From Siphonodentalium dalli (taxonomy: Eukaryota > Mollusca > Scaphopoda > Gadilida > Siphonodentaliidae): a DNA stretch of 64,000 nucleotides. Both the position numbers and the translations under genes were made by a program. Of the stretch, positions 34,693 to 45,164 are shown in pieces. How positions within the stretch are numbered: position 1 is the first letter of the stretch; every line of letters starts with the position of its first letter. The stretch lies in contig CP136064.1 in NCBI GenBank assembly GCA_032622095.1, forward strand, positions 146,882,864-146,946,863. Reading direction: 5' to 3'. The notes under the pieces were generated by a model. That model was not told where the DNA came from. It searched no databases and worked only from the letters and a program-made list of their open reading frames with translations.

Positions 34693-35568
34693 TACCAAGA
34701 CAACTAGGGGCCGCTCGATTCACCATATATATCGGCGCGCCCCTGCTAACTATGCGAAGGCACGATGTTCGATACGCATATAACTGTTCGGACCACCCGA
34801 AGTAGAAAGCTAATGCAGCATGAAGACTTAGAAGTATACACACAAGAAGAACGGCCATCAAAACGATTTATGGATTAGCTATCGCAGGTGTACTAGGAAA
34901 GATGCCCATTGGAAATTAATGCGGCGAGCTGACCAGGAGAGGATACAGAAGAATGTCGCTCGTTCGATTACCCCAACTACGCCCCAAACTGATGTACCAC
35001 GAAAAACGCCTTGGGCTAGCAACGTCACCCCAGACTATAATGATTCCCTGATTTTATTAGAGAAATCATCATGCTTTGGAACTCCCTCGACTCGACACTA
35101 GTACTCGTACTACCGACGCAGAGATGCCAAGAAGACAGCTAGGACCTCTAGACGGAAGCATGGATAGGAATGCAAGGTAACACATTATGAACTTGTATTT
35201 CTAACAACACACCACTGATGCGCCGGTGGAGAAGAAGAGCAGACGACAGGACGAGGAACACCACATGAGGGTAACTACGCAGACGACAGGCCAACAAACT
35301 CAACCGGAATTCAACCACGAAGAAGACAAACAGACACCTGAGGGTAACTACGCAGACGACAGGCCAACAAACTCAACCGGAATTCAACCACGAAGAAGAC
35401 AAACAGACACGCCCAACCCAGGAAGACGGAAGAAGACCCTAAACCGAGCAGACGACATGAAGATAAACTCAACTAGGGGGAACCCAGATGCCGATGATTG
35501 AACATTATTGACTTTGTTGTAATTAAATAATCAAACCGTTCTGATAGTATTGGCACATATCTCTTAAC
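34693..35568 (+). other. Unassigned, possible 5' LTR region
   Basis: No gene. A primer-binding-site-like motif immediately downstream (35569) suggests that part of this stretch is the LTR of the retrotransposon whose Gag follows. I cannot place the LTR start, and no second LTR is in the window. The short frames at 34919-35101 and 35226-35501 are unrecognised. Confidence 0.3.
35266..35410 (+). repeat. Two tandem copies of a 73-bp unit
   Basis: TGAGGGTAACTACGCAGACG starts at 35266 and again at 35339. The two units are nearly identical and end AAGACAAACAGACAC. If the region is an LTR, the units would be in or near its U3/R part. Confidence 0.85.
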
Positions 35569-35586
35569 TGGTGCCTTCGAGCCAGG
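35569..35586 (+). promoter_or_regulatory. Candidate tRNA primer-binding site
   Basis: TGGTGCCTTCGAGCCAGG begins with TGG, complementary to a tRNA CCA end, and lies 107 bases before the Gag-like start. TGGTG-type sites at this place are typical of LTR retrotransposons. Which tRNA it would match was not tested. Confidence 0.5.
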
Positions 35587-35693
35587 ATCTGAACGCTAAT
35601 CGCAGACACAACGTGAAACCAGAATAGGAACAGTGTGAACAGAAACAGTGTGGGAAAATTCGCAAAACGTGAGTCTAATTGTTTATTATCATA

Positions 35694-36455
35694 ATGGCTA
35701 CCCAGTCTACACAATCTGCTGGTGTTCTCGTCCCATTAACAGAGTCTATCAATTCTCAAATTGCTGCAATGGCCATGGCTACGGTGACACAGGTAGTGAC
35801 GTCATTAAAATTTTTGACGGAAACCCCGCGAAATACCACGGGTGGGTCAAGTCAAAAGAAAAATGCGCCATTTTAACCGGTGCTAACGAAACAAAGAAAC
35901 CGTATATGACATTCCAAAGTAGTACGGGCCCCGTTTCGGATTTTCTACAAAGATATTTGGCCACGAATCCTAACGCCACGTGGCAAGAAACGAAAACTGA
36001 ATTATCTAGTCGATTTGCCGAGATAAATGATAATCAATTCGCCTTTTCGATGCTAAGAAAAATTAAGCAAAAACACAACGAGAATTTACATGTGCTAGCC
36101 GAACGAATTTTGGAGATGGCAACAGTCGCGTACAGAGATCAGCCCGGTGGGATCAACGCAGTTGAAGGCCAACTCGTAGGGTTTTATATTGACGCTTTAA
36201 GAAGCGACAGCTTGAAAATGAAGTTGATTAGAGATGCCCCGAAGACACTAAAATTGGCAGCCGAAATCGCCATGCGGGAAATGGGGATCCGACGTGTATT
36301 CAACCTACGAACGGGCCGCGAAAATTACGAAAATGAACCGGAAGCGATGGAAATCGATCATTTCAGAAACAAACGCACGAGAACAGCCTGCGAAATAAGC
36401 GCGCGCGATAACCACACGACCCGAGAACATCGATCACGCCCGCGACAAGTACACG
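35694..36455 (+). pseudogene. LTR-retrotransposon Gag (capsid), frameshifted and truncated
   Basis: The likely start is ATG at 35694 (MATQSTQSAG...). A frameshift between about 35790 and 35830 leads into VIKIFDGNPAKYHGWVKSKE, SDFLQRYLATNP, WQETKTELSSRFAEI, FSMLRKIKQKHNENLHVLAERI and QLVGFYIDALRSDSLKMKLI. It ends in EPEAMEIDHFRNKR, the place just before the zinc knuckle in this Gag type. Gags with this order (GW..E, then SRFAE, then K.R.NE....ER, then F..GL) belong to Ty3/Gypsy-like elements of invertebrates. The zinc knuckle and all of Pol are missing: LINE sequence on the other strand begins at about 36456. Confidence 0.8.
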
Positions 36456-37150
36456 TGTCACTTTTATTTTTAGGGATGATGGTCCCTATGCCCCATGCAT
36501 CTGGTATACATCCAGAGTTCAGTACATAGTTAAATACTGTAACATATATGTTTAACAGTTTATCTGAGTATGCTTTAAGATACTCATTTAATATCATATC
36601 TTGTCCACATGCTTTATTATTCTTCAAGCCATGCAATGCCTTTTTAATTTAATCCGTACTGATTGGTTTATTTAGTGAATCATTGCTGTGTGAATGCTCC
36701 ATTGGAGTGGAAATGTCATCGTTATCATGTACTGCACTATTCAACTCTCGGTAACAGTCTTCAAATTTGCCTATTTCAATGGGTGGTGCCTTGTTTTTCA
36801 TGCTGTTATTTAGAGAAGCCCAGAATTTCTTTGGGTTTTTATATTTCATGTGTGATATTTCTTTGGATGCTTTCTCTCTATGTTTGCCTATAGCAGTATT
36901 CATTTCTCTTTTATATTCACTTGCTTTGTCCTGCATATTCTGCTTCATTTCTCCACGAGGGGATTTTTTTTATAGTGTCTAACTGCCTTTCTATACTCTT
37001 TTCTTGCAGACCAGCATGATTTTGTGAACCATGGTTTATTATTGCGGTGTGTTCTTCGACTCTGTTTACTGGTCTGCTAAAGGTACTATCAGCTGCGGGT
37101 ATATAATAGCAAGTTTGATACCATGACCACTACTTGGTTAATATCCGAGG
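36456..37150 (-). mobile_element. LINE fragment, ORF2 linker and RT start, minus strand
   Basis: Reading down the minus strand: KPWFTKSCWSARKEYRKAVR (about 37045-36985), YKREMNTAIGKHREKASKEI and NPKKFWASLNNSMKN form the linker. Next come GLKNNKACGQDMILNEYLKA, FNYVLNSGCIPDAWGIGTII and PKNKSDT, which correspond to the first RT motifs. The fragment stops where the Gag remnant begins. Some frame breaks are present (for example TAA near 36650). This is a different LINE from the one at 28-35 kb. Confidence 0.75.
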
Positions 37151-37729
37151 GCATAGATTTGTCACTTTCGATCTGATTCCGGCACATATATTCAACAAAA
37201 ACCTATTGATGTGATAAAGAATTGTCTCCGTTCAGTGATTTTTCTACTTAGAGTATGCCCAGACTATAGGCGGTATGCACGGGAGATAGCACAACTGTTT
37301 ACAATAGGAACAATAGTAAACTAATCCATTAGGGACAACCCCCCTTTCCGCTCGACAACCTTACGGTATATCAGAGTAATTGAAACGAGGAAGTCATTTC
37401 GGCAATTCACATACAAATATATTGTCGTAGTTCAATTACAAGCACCGCACACACGAAACACCGCGCATATTATCGGAATGTAAACGGAACAAATTTATGA
37501 CGACACAGATCAATACCCGAATTCGGACCATTCAAAATGCAGCGCCGTACCCATCGGTGATAACGGATACGAATAAATTCTGCACGATTTATATTCTCAA
37601 CGAGCCCATTTACAATTGTAACGAAAGGGATTTAATTGAAACCAGACTTCAATGGAAGTTAACATTTGTCAACATCCGAAAACCCCCGTCAATGGATAAT
37701 GTAAACACACTAAGACTCTCAATATTACA
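37151..37729 (+). other. Upstream region of the LPMO gene
   Basis: No gene. The open frame at 37497-37745 overlaps the putative core promoter and has no known domain. Any upstream regulatory sites cannot be told by eye. Confidence 0.4.
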
Positions 37730-37737
37730 TATAAATA
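37730..37737 (+). promoter_or_regulatory. TATA box of the LPMO gene
   Basis: TATAAATA lies 70 bases before the ATG at 37800. A start of transcription about 30 bases downstream (near 37758-37765) would give a 5' leader of roughly 35-42 bases, which is reasonable for an animal gene with a TATA promoter. Confidence 0.5.
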
Positions 37738-37799
37738 TGATATAATTCCTTTACGGACAGACTGAGACTTATCCACAATAACCAGGCACGCACTCCACG

Positions 37800-37961
37800 A
37801 TGGCCTCTTTACTCAAAGTCATAGTCTCGTTCGCATTATTCCATGAAGTGGCTGGCCATGGCCGATTGATGAAACCTCCGCAGAGGTCTACCATGTGGAG
37901 GTTCGGTTATAACGTACCGAAAAATTACAACGACAATGGCCTCAACTGTGGTGGGACAGGG
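37800..37961 (+). CDS. AA15-type lytic polysaccharide monooxygenase, exon 1
   Basis: The exon encodes 54 residues from ATG (context CACGATGG). Residues 1-19 are a signal peptide (hydrophobic core LLKVIVSFALF) with a small-residue cleavage site VAG before His20. The mature start HGRLMKPPQRSTMWRFGY is the hallmark of AA15 LPMOs: the amino-terminal His is the first ligand of the copper brace, and the PP.RS..WR.G segment and NYND...NCGG follow. These copper enzymes cleave chitin or cellulose oxidatively outside the cell. The exon ends in frame (phase 0) at a GTGAGT donor. The rest of the catalytic domain, including the second copper His and axial Tyr, must lie in later exons that I could not find in this window. 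Repeats fill everything downstream. Confidence 0.85.
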
Positions 37962-37967
37962 GTGAGT
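37962..37967 (+). promoter_or_regulatory. 5' splice donor of LPMO intron 1
   Basis: GTGAGT directly follows the conserved NCGG region. Continuing the frame through it gives an unrelated translation, which supports splicing here. Confidence 0.75.
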
Positions 37968-39794
37968 ACCACGTCTTTGAAAATGTTCACTCTTGCTTCA
38001 TATTATATGTTTAAAAAAAGTTACGAAATGATTCCAGTTAGACGTATAGACCATAATACGGCCCCGGCGCCCCCCTATTTTTTCCAGAGCAAGGAATTTT
38101 TGCGAGATGTCCTGGCGCCATTTGTCTAGGGCGCCCGAAGATTTCGCACTGAATATTGCTAACATGCATGCAAATACAGCAGTTTACATGTTTTACATTA
38201 CTCACACGTATAGTTCTTTTAACTGCGGGTTGAAATGACTTTAATTTGGTATTCCCCGCGATATGTATAGCCATGCACGGGGCGAATCCAACATCCCGAG
38301 ATGAGGGCCCCCGTGCTATTTTTGCCATGCAGAGCAAACAATTTCTGCGACATTTTGTATCGGAGTGTCGGAAAATATCTCGCCCAGCGCCAAGTTTTGG
38401 GTGCCCGGTGTTTCAACACTGAATATTTCTATCAAAAATAAATATAGCAATTCTAAAAGTGGAGTCAAAATTTAGACAAATCTATTTATATATAAAGAAC
38501 AAATGAATTATCTACATGAGTCGTCTACAGTGTACTCTACCCGGTAGGTTATACAATGTAGTCCGATCAACGCTCGGACTATAAAACGCATTGACAGCAG
38601 TATCACCGTAAAGAGATTATCTAAAGCCACATACGCCATACTACTATGGTATACATGTACCGTATACATAGTATATTTTCGAATTATTATAGAAATACAT
38701 TGCTGGTTTGTTTCAATGGTATATATGCATGGCATTTAAACTTGGTTATATCTTCCATCACATGTTGTGCCACCCTAATTGGAACAAATGTGTGATAACA
38801 AGACATCTTTAGGTCGACAAATACGCATCTGCCATTGCTTAATAAAAAAAAGTCACGAGTCCTTCAAAACATCGGTTTCCATGTGTCGTTTTCGTCATTA
38901 GTCAGTTGATTGACTGAACATATTATATTTATTCATAACCCAAACATTTACACAACATATATTAATCTATACATACAATATTTTAATTAACATTATTATG
39001 CAACCAGAATGTAAATGAATAGGGGATTGGAATACTAGTTAATCAGTTCGGTGTCAGATATTTTTTGGTGAAAAACTGTGTGTAACGTGGTTCGGGTTCT
39101 TGTAATTACTTCTGGATAGCGTGGATAATTCTCTTTGCCCCAAACCTCAACGTTACAGGAAATGTATCTGTGGATTCTTGGATCTTGCTTCTTGAATAAG
39201 CTGCTGTCTGTTCTTTACTGCTTGAGTCTGTGTCTTGTATTGATCTCCCTATGTGAAGCCTCTTAATCCCTAGGACTATCAATGTATGAGCCCACTGGCA
39301 CTGAGCATCTTTAAGTGACCACAGACAAACAGTTACAAAGCATTATGATTTAATAGAACAATATCCAAGTTTCCACATAATGATTCACATAAGAATGAAG
39401 ATATGTTATCACCAAAGCTCTCTTGGGTCTCTTTCAGGTGAGTTTGAGCTAAAATGCCCATAAAATAACTATCTTTCTGATTCTCAAACGGCCAAAGTAT
39501 GACCAACAGCCATCTAAATATGGCATAAATCAATCAATTAGGCAATTAGCCAATTGATAACCAACAGCCAAAGACAGGGGTGGCACTCCGAAATCCCCTA
39601 AAGTCTTGACAAAATGCCCCCAATGGGTCTTTAAAAGTCAGGTAAAATACTGACACTAGTTCCTTGTTGACTGTCTACAAAGACTAATTCCGTTGGAGTG
39701 CACACGAGATCGGGTCGGGTTTGTTTATATAGCAACACGACCCTTTCCCATGATGCACCGCAAATGCGACCCTAAAAGCGACCCGATGAGAATG
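37968..39794 (+). other. LPMO intron 1 (start), no further exon seen
   Basis: AT-rich intronic DNA. The open frames are short and unrecognised. I looked for the conserved Cys-Gly-rich AA15 segment that normally follows NCGG and found none, so the intron probably continues through the large foldbacks. Confidence 0.45.
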
Positions 39795-40299
39795 GCAGTG
39801 GCTATTCGCCACCCGGGTGGCGAATAGTCATATAACATAAAAATCGCTATTCGCCACCCGGGTGGCGAATAGCGTTTATATATTTTATTTATTTGCTCCA
39901 CATACGGAGAGTATGGTGATCTCGAGCATCGGGAATAATGATTGTCAGTCCTTATGCAAAAGGCTGTGAGTTGGGTTGCAATATGAGAGGGGGGGGGGGG
40001 GGGGGTACATAACATTTTTTTCCTAACATTTGAACTTCAAATACGGCATACAAGCATATTTTAGCTAAAAATTATGTGATCTGTATGACAGGTGGAGATG
40101 GAGGAGGGGAGGAGCGGATGGGGTGTTGCATAACTGATTGAGGATTTTAGGGGGTGGGGGAAGGTGTACCGTTTTTTGGTCAAAAACTTGGTGTCAGATT
40201 ATTTGTTGTGCATTATATGCAAGGATTTGTGTACTACATTAGGCGTTCATTTCAAAGTTTAGAAGTACATTTCGGACAAATATTTGTCATTAATTGGAA

Positions 40300-42438
40300 T
40301 TTGAGATGGGGGGGGGGGGGGTGGCGAATAAAAGTATTCTTAAATCTCGGACGTCAGTTAGATTTCTTCATTTGTGTATTGGATCCAGCAACCACAAACA
40401 ATCATTATCTAGAACTGGTAGTGTGGAATTGCGAAAACAAATATGTGCCCTGAATAGGTTGGGGGAGGGGGTGGGTGGCGAATAACTTTAATCTCAAAAC
40501 TTGGATGTCAGATGAGTTTCTTGTTCTTTGTATTAGATTAGACGATCCTTTAATCAGAAACAATCATTATATAGAACTGGAGTGGAATTACGAACAAAAT
40601 TCTGCGTTCTGAATTGCTTGGTGGGGAGGGGGGATGGCGAATAACTTAATATACTTAAAACTTGGATGTCAGATGAGCAGATCATGAGCTTCTTATTTCG
40701 TGCATTAGATGAGACGATTCTTCAACCATAACTTTATTCTTAAAACTTGGATGTCAGATAAGCTTTTTATTTTGTGCATTAGATTAGACGATTCATCGAT
40801 CATAAACAATCATTTTGTAGACCTGGAAGTGGAATTGCGAACAAAAATTTGCGATTTGAATTGGTTGGTGGGCAGGGGGGGGGGGGGCGAATAATTTTAT
40901 TCTTTAAATATGGATGTCAGATGAGCTAGTTATTGTTTTGCATTAGATTAGACGATCCTGCAATCATAATCAATCATTAAATAGAACTGGAAGTTGAATT
41001 GCGAACAAAAATGTGAAATCTGCTACCTGAATTGGGTGGGTGGGAGGGGGGGGGGGGGTGGTGTGGCGAATAACTTTATTCTTAAAATTTGGATGTCAGA
41101 TGAGCTTTTTATTTTTTGCATTAGATTAGACGATTCTTCAATCATAAACAATAATTTTGTAGACCTGGAAGTGGAATTGCGAACACAAATTTGCGATCAG
41201 AATTTGTTGGTGAGGGGGGGTGGCGAATAATTTTATTCTTAAAACATGGAGTCAGATGAGCTTGTTATTGTTTTGCATTAGATTAGACTTTCCTGCAATC
41301 ATAATCAATCATTTGATAGAACTGGAACTTGAATTGCGAACAAAAATGTGAAATCTGAATTGGTTGGTGGTTGGGGGGGGGGGGGGGGGGTGGCGAATAA
41401 CTTTATTCTTAAAACTTGGATGTCAGATAAGCTTTTTATTTTGTGCATTAGATTAGACGATTCTTCGGTTATAAACAAAACAAAATTGCGATTTTAATTG
41501 GTTGGTGTGGGGGGGGGGGGGGGGGGGGGGTGGCGAATAATTTAATTCTTAAAATGTGGATGTGAGATGAGCTAGTTATTATTTTGCATTTGATTAGACG
41601 ATCCTGCAATCATAATCAATCATTTGATAGAACTGAAAGTTCAATTGCGAACAAAATTGTGAAATCTGCTACCGGGTACCTGAATTGGTTGGTGGTGGGA
41701 GGGGCGGCGAATAATTTAATTCTTAAAATGTGGATGTCAGATGAGCTAGTAATTGTTTTGCATTAGATTAGACGATCGTGCAATCATAAGCAATCATTTG
41801 ATAGAACTGAAAATTGAATTGCGAACAAAAATGTTAAATCTGCTACCTGAACTGGTTGGTGGGTGGGGGGGGGGGAGGATGGGGGCGGTGGCGAATGACT
41901 TTATTCTTAAAACTTGGATNNNNNNNNNNNNNNNNNNNNNNNNNNNNNNNNNNNNNNNNNNNNNNNNNNNNNNNNNNNNNNNNNNNNNNNNNNNNNNNNN
42001 NNNNNNNNNNNNNNNNNNNCATATACAATCTTTTTGTAGTCCTGGAAGTGGAATTGCGAAAACAAATTTGCGATCTGAATTGGTTGGTGAGGTGGGTGGC
42101 GAATAATTTTATTCTTATTACGTGGTTGTCAGATGAGCTTGTTATTGTTTTGCATTAGATTAGATATTCCTGCAACCATAATCAATCATTTGATAGACGA
42201 TTAGATTAGACGATTCTTCAATCATAAACAATCATTTTGTAGACCTGGAAGTGGAATTGCGAAAAAAAAATTGGTTGGTGAGGGGGTGGCGAATAATTTT
42301 ATTCTTAAAACGTGGATGTCAGATGAGCTTCTCGTTGTTTTGCAATATATTAGACCATCCAGCAATCATAATCAATCTTTTGATAGAACTGGAAGTGGAA
42401 CACAAATCTGCGATCTGGGTTGCCTGGTGGGTATGTGT

Positions 42439-42469
<31 letters not shown>

Positions 42470-43480
42470 GGGGTGACGAATAACTTAATCTTAAAATTTG
42501 GATGTAAGATGAGTTTCTTGTTTTTTGTATTAGATTAGACGATCCTTCAATCATAAACCGTCATTTTATAGAACTGGAAGTGGAATTGAGAACAAAGATT
42601 TGCGACCGGAATAACTTGGTTGGTGGGGAGGTGTGGCGAATAACTTCATTCTTAAAACTTGGACGTAAGACGAGTTTCTTGTTTTTGATTTAGATTAGAC
42701 GTTATTCAATCATAAACAATCATTTGATAGAACTGCGAACACAAATCTGCAATCCTTAATTGGTTGGTGTGTGGGGGGGGGGGGGGTGGCGAATAACTTT
42801 AATATTATATTTGGATGTCAGATGAGCTTCTTATCTTGCGCATTTGATTTGACGATCTTTCAATCAATTATAATCATTTCATAGAACTAGAAGTGGAATT
42901 GCGAACACAAATATGCGATCAGAGTTGGTTGGGGGGTGGCGAATAACTTTAATCTTAAAACTTGGATTTCAGATGAGCTTCTTGTTTTGTGCATTAGATC
43001 TGACGATCTGTCTATCATATACAATCATTTTATCGATCTGGAAGTGGAACTGCGAACATAAATATTCAGTCACAGTTGTTTGGGGGGGGGGGGGGGGGGT
43101 GGCGAATAACTTTTTAATCTTAAAACTTGGATGTCAGATGAGTGTCTTGTTTTGTGCATTAGATTAGACGATCCTGCAATCAATTTATGGAACTGTAAGT
43201 GGAATTGCGAGAAAAAAAATCTAGCGAACTCAATTGGTTCGTGGCTGGGGGCTGCGTGGCGAATAATTTTATTCTTAAAAGATGTATGTCAGATAATTTT
43301 CTTGTTTGTGTGCATTACATTAGGTGATCCTTGGATGTTAACAGTCATTTCCTGGATCTTGAAGCACTTTTTCGCTCAAAATTTTATGATCTATATTTCA
43401 GGTGGTGATGCGAGTTGGGGGTCGCGAAAAATACTCTTCTCTGAACTCGAATTTCAGATGAATCTCTTATTTTGTGCAAT
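40300..43480 (+). repeat. G-tract minisatellite, about 18 units of 150-190 bp
   Basis: The unit order is a G run (up to about 20 G), TGGCGAATAA(C/T)TTTATTCTTAAA, ACTTGGATGTCAGATGAG, CTT(G)TTATTTTGTGCATTAG, ATTAGACGATCCT, CAATCATAAACAATCATTT, GAACTGGAAGTGGAATTGCG and TTGGTTGGTGGG. Units occur near 40318, 40476, 40634, 40886, 41062, 41220, 41390, 41530, 41706, 41888, 42098, 42286, 42473, 42633, 42787, 42936, 43100 and 43256. Adjacent units alternate slightly (AATAACTTT/AATAATTTT, TTGTAGACCTGG/TTGATAGAACTG), which hints at a two-unit higher-order repeat. Confidence 0.85.
41920..42019. other. Assembly gap (100 N)
   Basis: Exactly 100 N inside the G-tract minisatellite. A round 100 usually means unknown length, so the unit count of the array is a minimum. 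Confidence 0.95.
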
Positions 43481-43599
43481 CTATTAGACGACCCTTAACG
43501 TAGCAGTACACGATTTATCGGGTTATAGGGGGGGGGGGGGTCTGAAAAATAGAAAAATAAGTACATTGTGGTCGTAGTTCTATAAAATGATTGTTTATG

Positions 43600-44530
43600 A
43601 TTGAATAATCGTCTAATCTAATACAAAAACCAGAAACGAGCCTTACATCCAAGTTTTTAAAATGAAGTTATTCGCCAACCCCCCCCCCCCCCCCACCAAC
43701 CAATTCAGGTAGCATATTTCACATTTAAAGAATAATGTTATTCGCCACCCCCCCCCCCCAACTAATTCAGATTTCACATTTTTTTTCGCAATTCAAGTTC
43801 CAGTTGTATGAAATGATTGATTATGATTGCAGGATCGTCTATTCTAATGCAAAACAATAACTAGCTCATCTGACATCCACATTTAAAGAATAAAATTATT
43901 CGCCACCCCCCCCCCTCCCCCCGCCCACCAACCATCGCAATTTTGTTTTGCAATTCCACTTCCAGGTCTACAAAATAATTGTTTATGATCGAAGAATCGT
44001 ATAATCTAATGCACAAAATGAAAAGCTCATCTGACATCCAAGTTTTAAGAATAAAATTATTCGCCACCCCCCCCCCCCCCCCCCCCCCCACCGCCCACCA
44101 ACCAATTCAAATAGCAAATTTTGTTCGCAATTCCACTTCCAGCTCTACAAAATAATTGTTTATGATCGAAGAATCGTCCAATCTAATGCAAAAAATTAAA
44201 AGCTCATCTGACATCCACGTTTTAAGAATAAAATTATTCGCCACCCCCCCCCCCCCCCCCACCCCACCAACAAATTCAGATTTCAGAATTTTGTTCGCAA
44301 TTCCACTCCAAGTTTTATAAAATTATTGTATATGATTGAATGATCGTCTAATCTAATACAAAGAACAAGAAACTCATCTGACATGCAAGTTTTGAGATTA
44401 AAGTTATTCGCCACCCACCCCATCCCCCAACCTATTCAGGTCACATATTTGTTTTCGCAATTCCACTACGTCCGAGATTTAAGAATACTTTTATTCGCCG
44501 CCCCCATCTCAAATTCCAATGACAAATATT
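43600..44530 (-). repeat. Same minisatellite, about 7 units, inverted
   Basis: The units read TTATTCGCCACC followed by C runs at about 43667, 43739, 43897, 44059, 44235, 44405 and 44491. This is the reverse complement of the left-arm unit. The right arm is less than half the length of the left. Confidence 0.85.
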
Positions 44531-44966
44531 TGTCAGAAATGTACTTCTAAACCTTGAAATGAACGCCTAATGTAGTACACAAATCCTTACATATAATGCA
44601 CAACAAATAATCTGACACCAAGTTTTTGACCAAAAAACGGTACACCTTCCCCCACCCCCCTAAAATCCTCAATCAGTTATGCAACACCCATCCCCTCCTC
44701 CATCTCCACCTGTCATACAGATCACATACTTTTGAGCTGAAATATGCTTGTATGCCGTATTTGAAGTTCCAGTGTTAGGAAAAAATGTTATGTACCCCCC
44801 CCCCCTTCTCATATTGCAACCCAACTCACAGCCTTTTGCGTATCACCATACTCTCCGTATGTGGAGCAAATAAATAAAATATATAAAGCTATTCGCCACC
44901 CGGGTGGCGAATAGCGATTTCTATGTTATATGACTATTCGCCACCCGGGTGGCGAATAGCCACTGC

Positions 44967-45164
44967 CGATGAGAATGCGACCCTATAAACACGACCCACC
45001 GAGACGTCACCCGACAACACGACCCAGCGAGACGTAACCCAATAACACGACCCAGCGAGACGTTTGAATCTGCTGGGGTAACATGAGTGACATGCGATGG
45101 GCGGAGCTTAAAGAGTATCCGCCAATCGCGTAACGAATAGATAAATAGTGAAGAAATATCACAA
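44967..45164. repeat. Short tandem ACACGACCCAGCGAGACG repeats
   Basis: AACACGACCCA(C/G)CGAGACGT is repeated three times at about 44987-45063 with period 29-31, just outside the foldback end. The corresponding left flank (39700-39794) carries related CACGACCC and GCGACCC words only once or twice. Confidence 0.6.

Larger units (their letters stand above)
39795..44966. mobile_element. 5.2-kb giant foldback with G-tract minisatellite arms
   Basis: GCAGTGGCTATTCGCCACCC at 39795 is repeated inverted to 44966. Each end carries two perfect palindromes built on TTCGCCACCCGGGTGGCGAA (39802-39827 and 39846-39873; 44888-44915 and 44934-44959). Next inside are matching blocks (CTCCACATACGGAGAGTATG; TATGTACCCCCC against GGGGGGTACATA; CATCCGCTCCTCC-like) and then the minisatellite, plus-oriented on the left and minus-oriented on the right. 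It has no coding sequence. It contains a scaffold gap, so its true length is unknown. It lies in the putative LPMO intron. Confidence 0.85.

Noticed and set aside
41753-42158. Open frames crossing the N gap
   Set aside because: They run through 100 N and G-tract minisatellite; no biological meaning.
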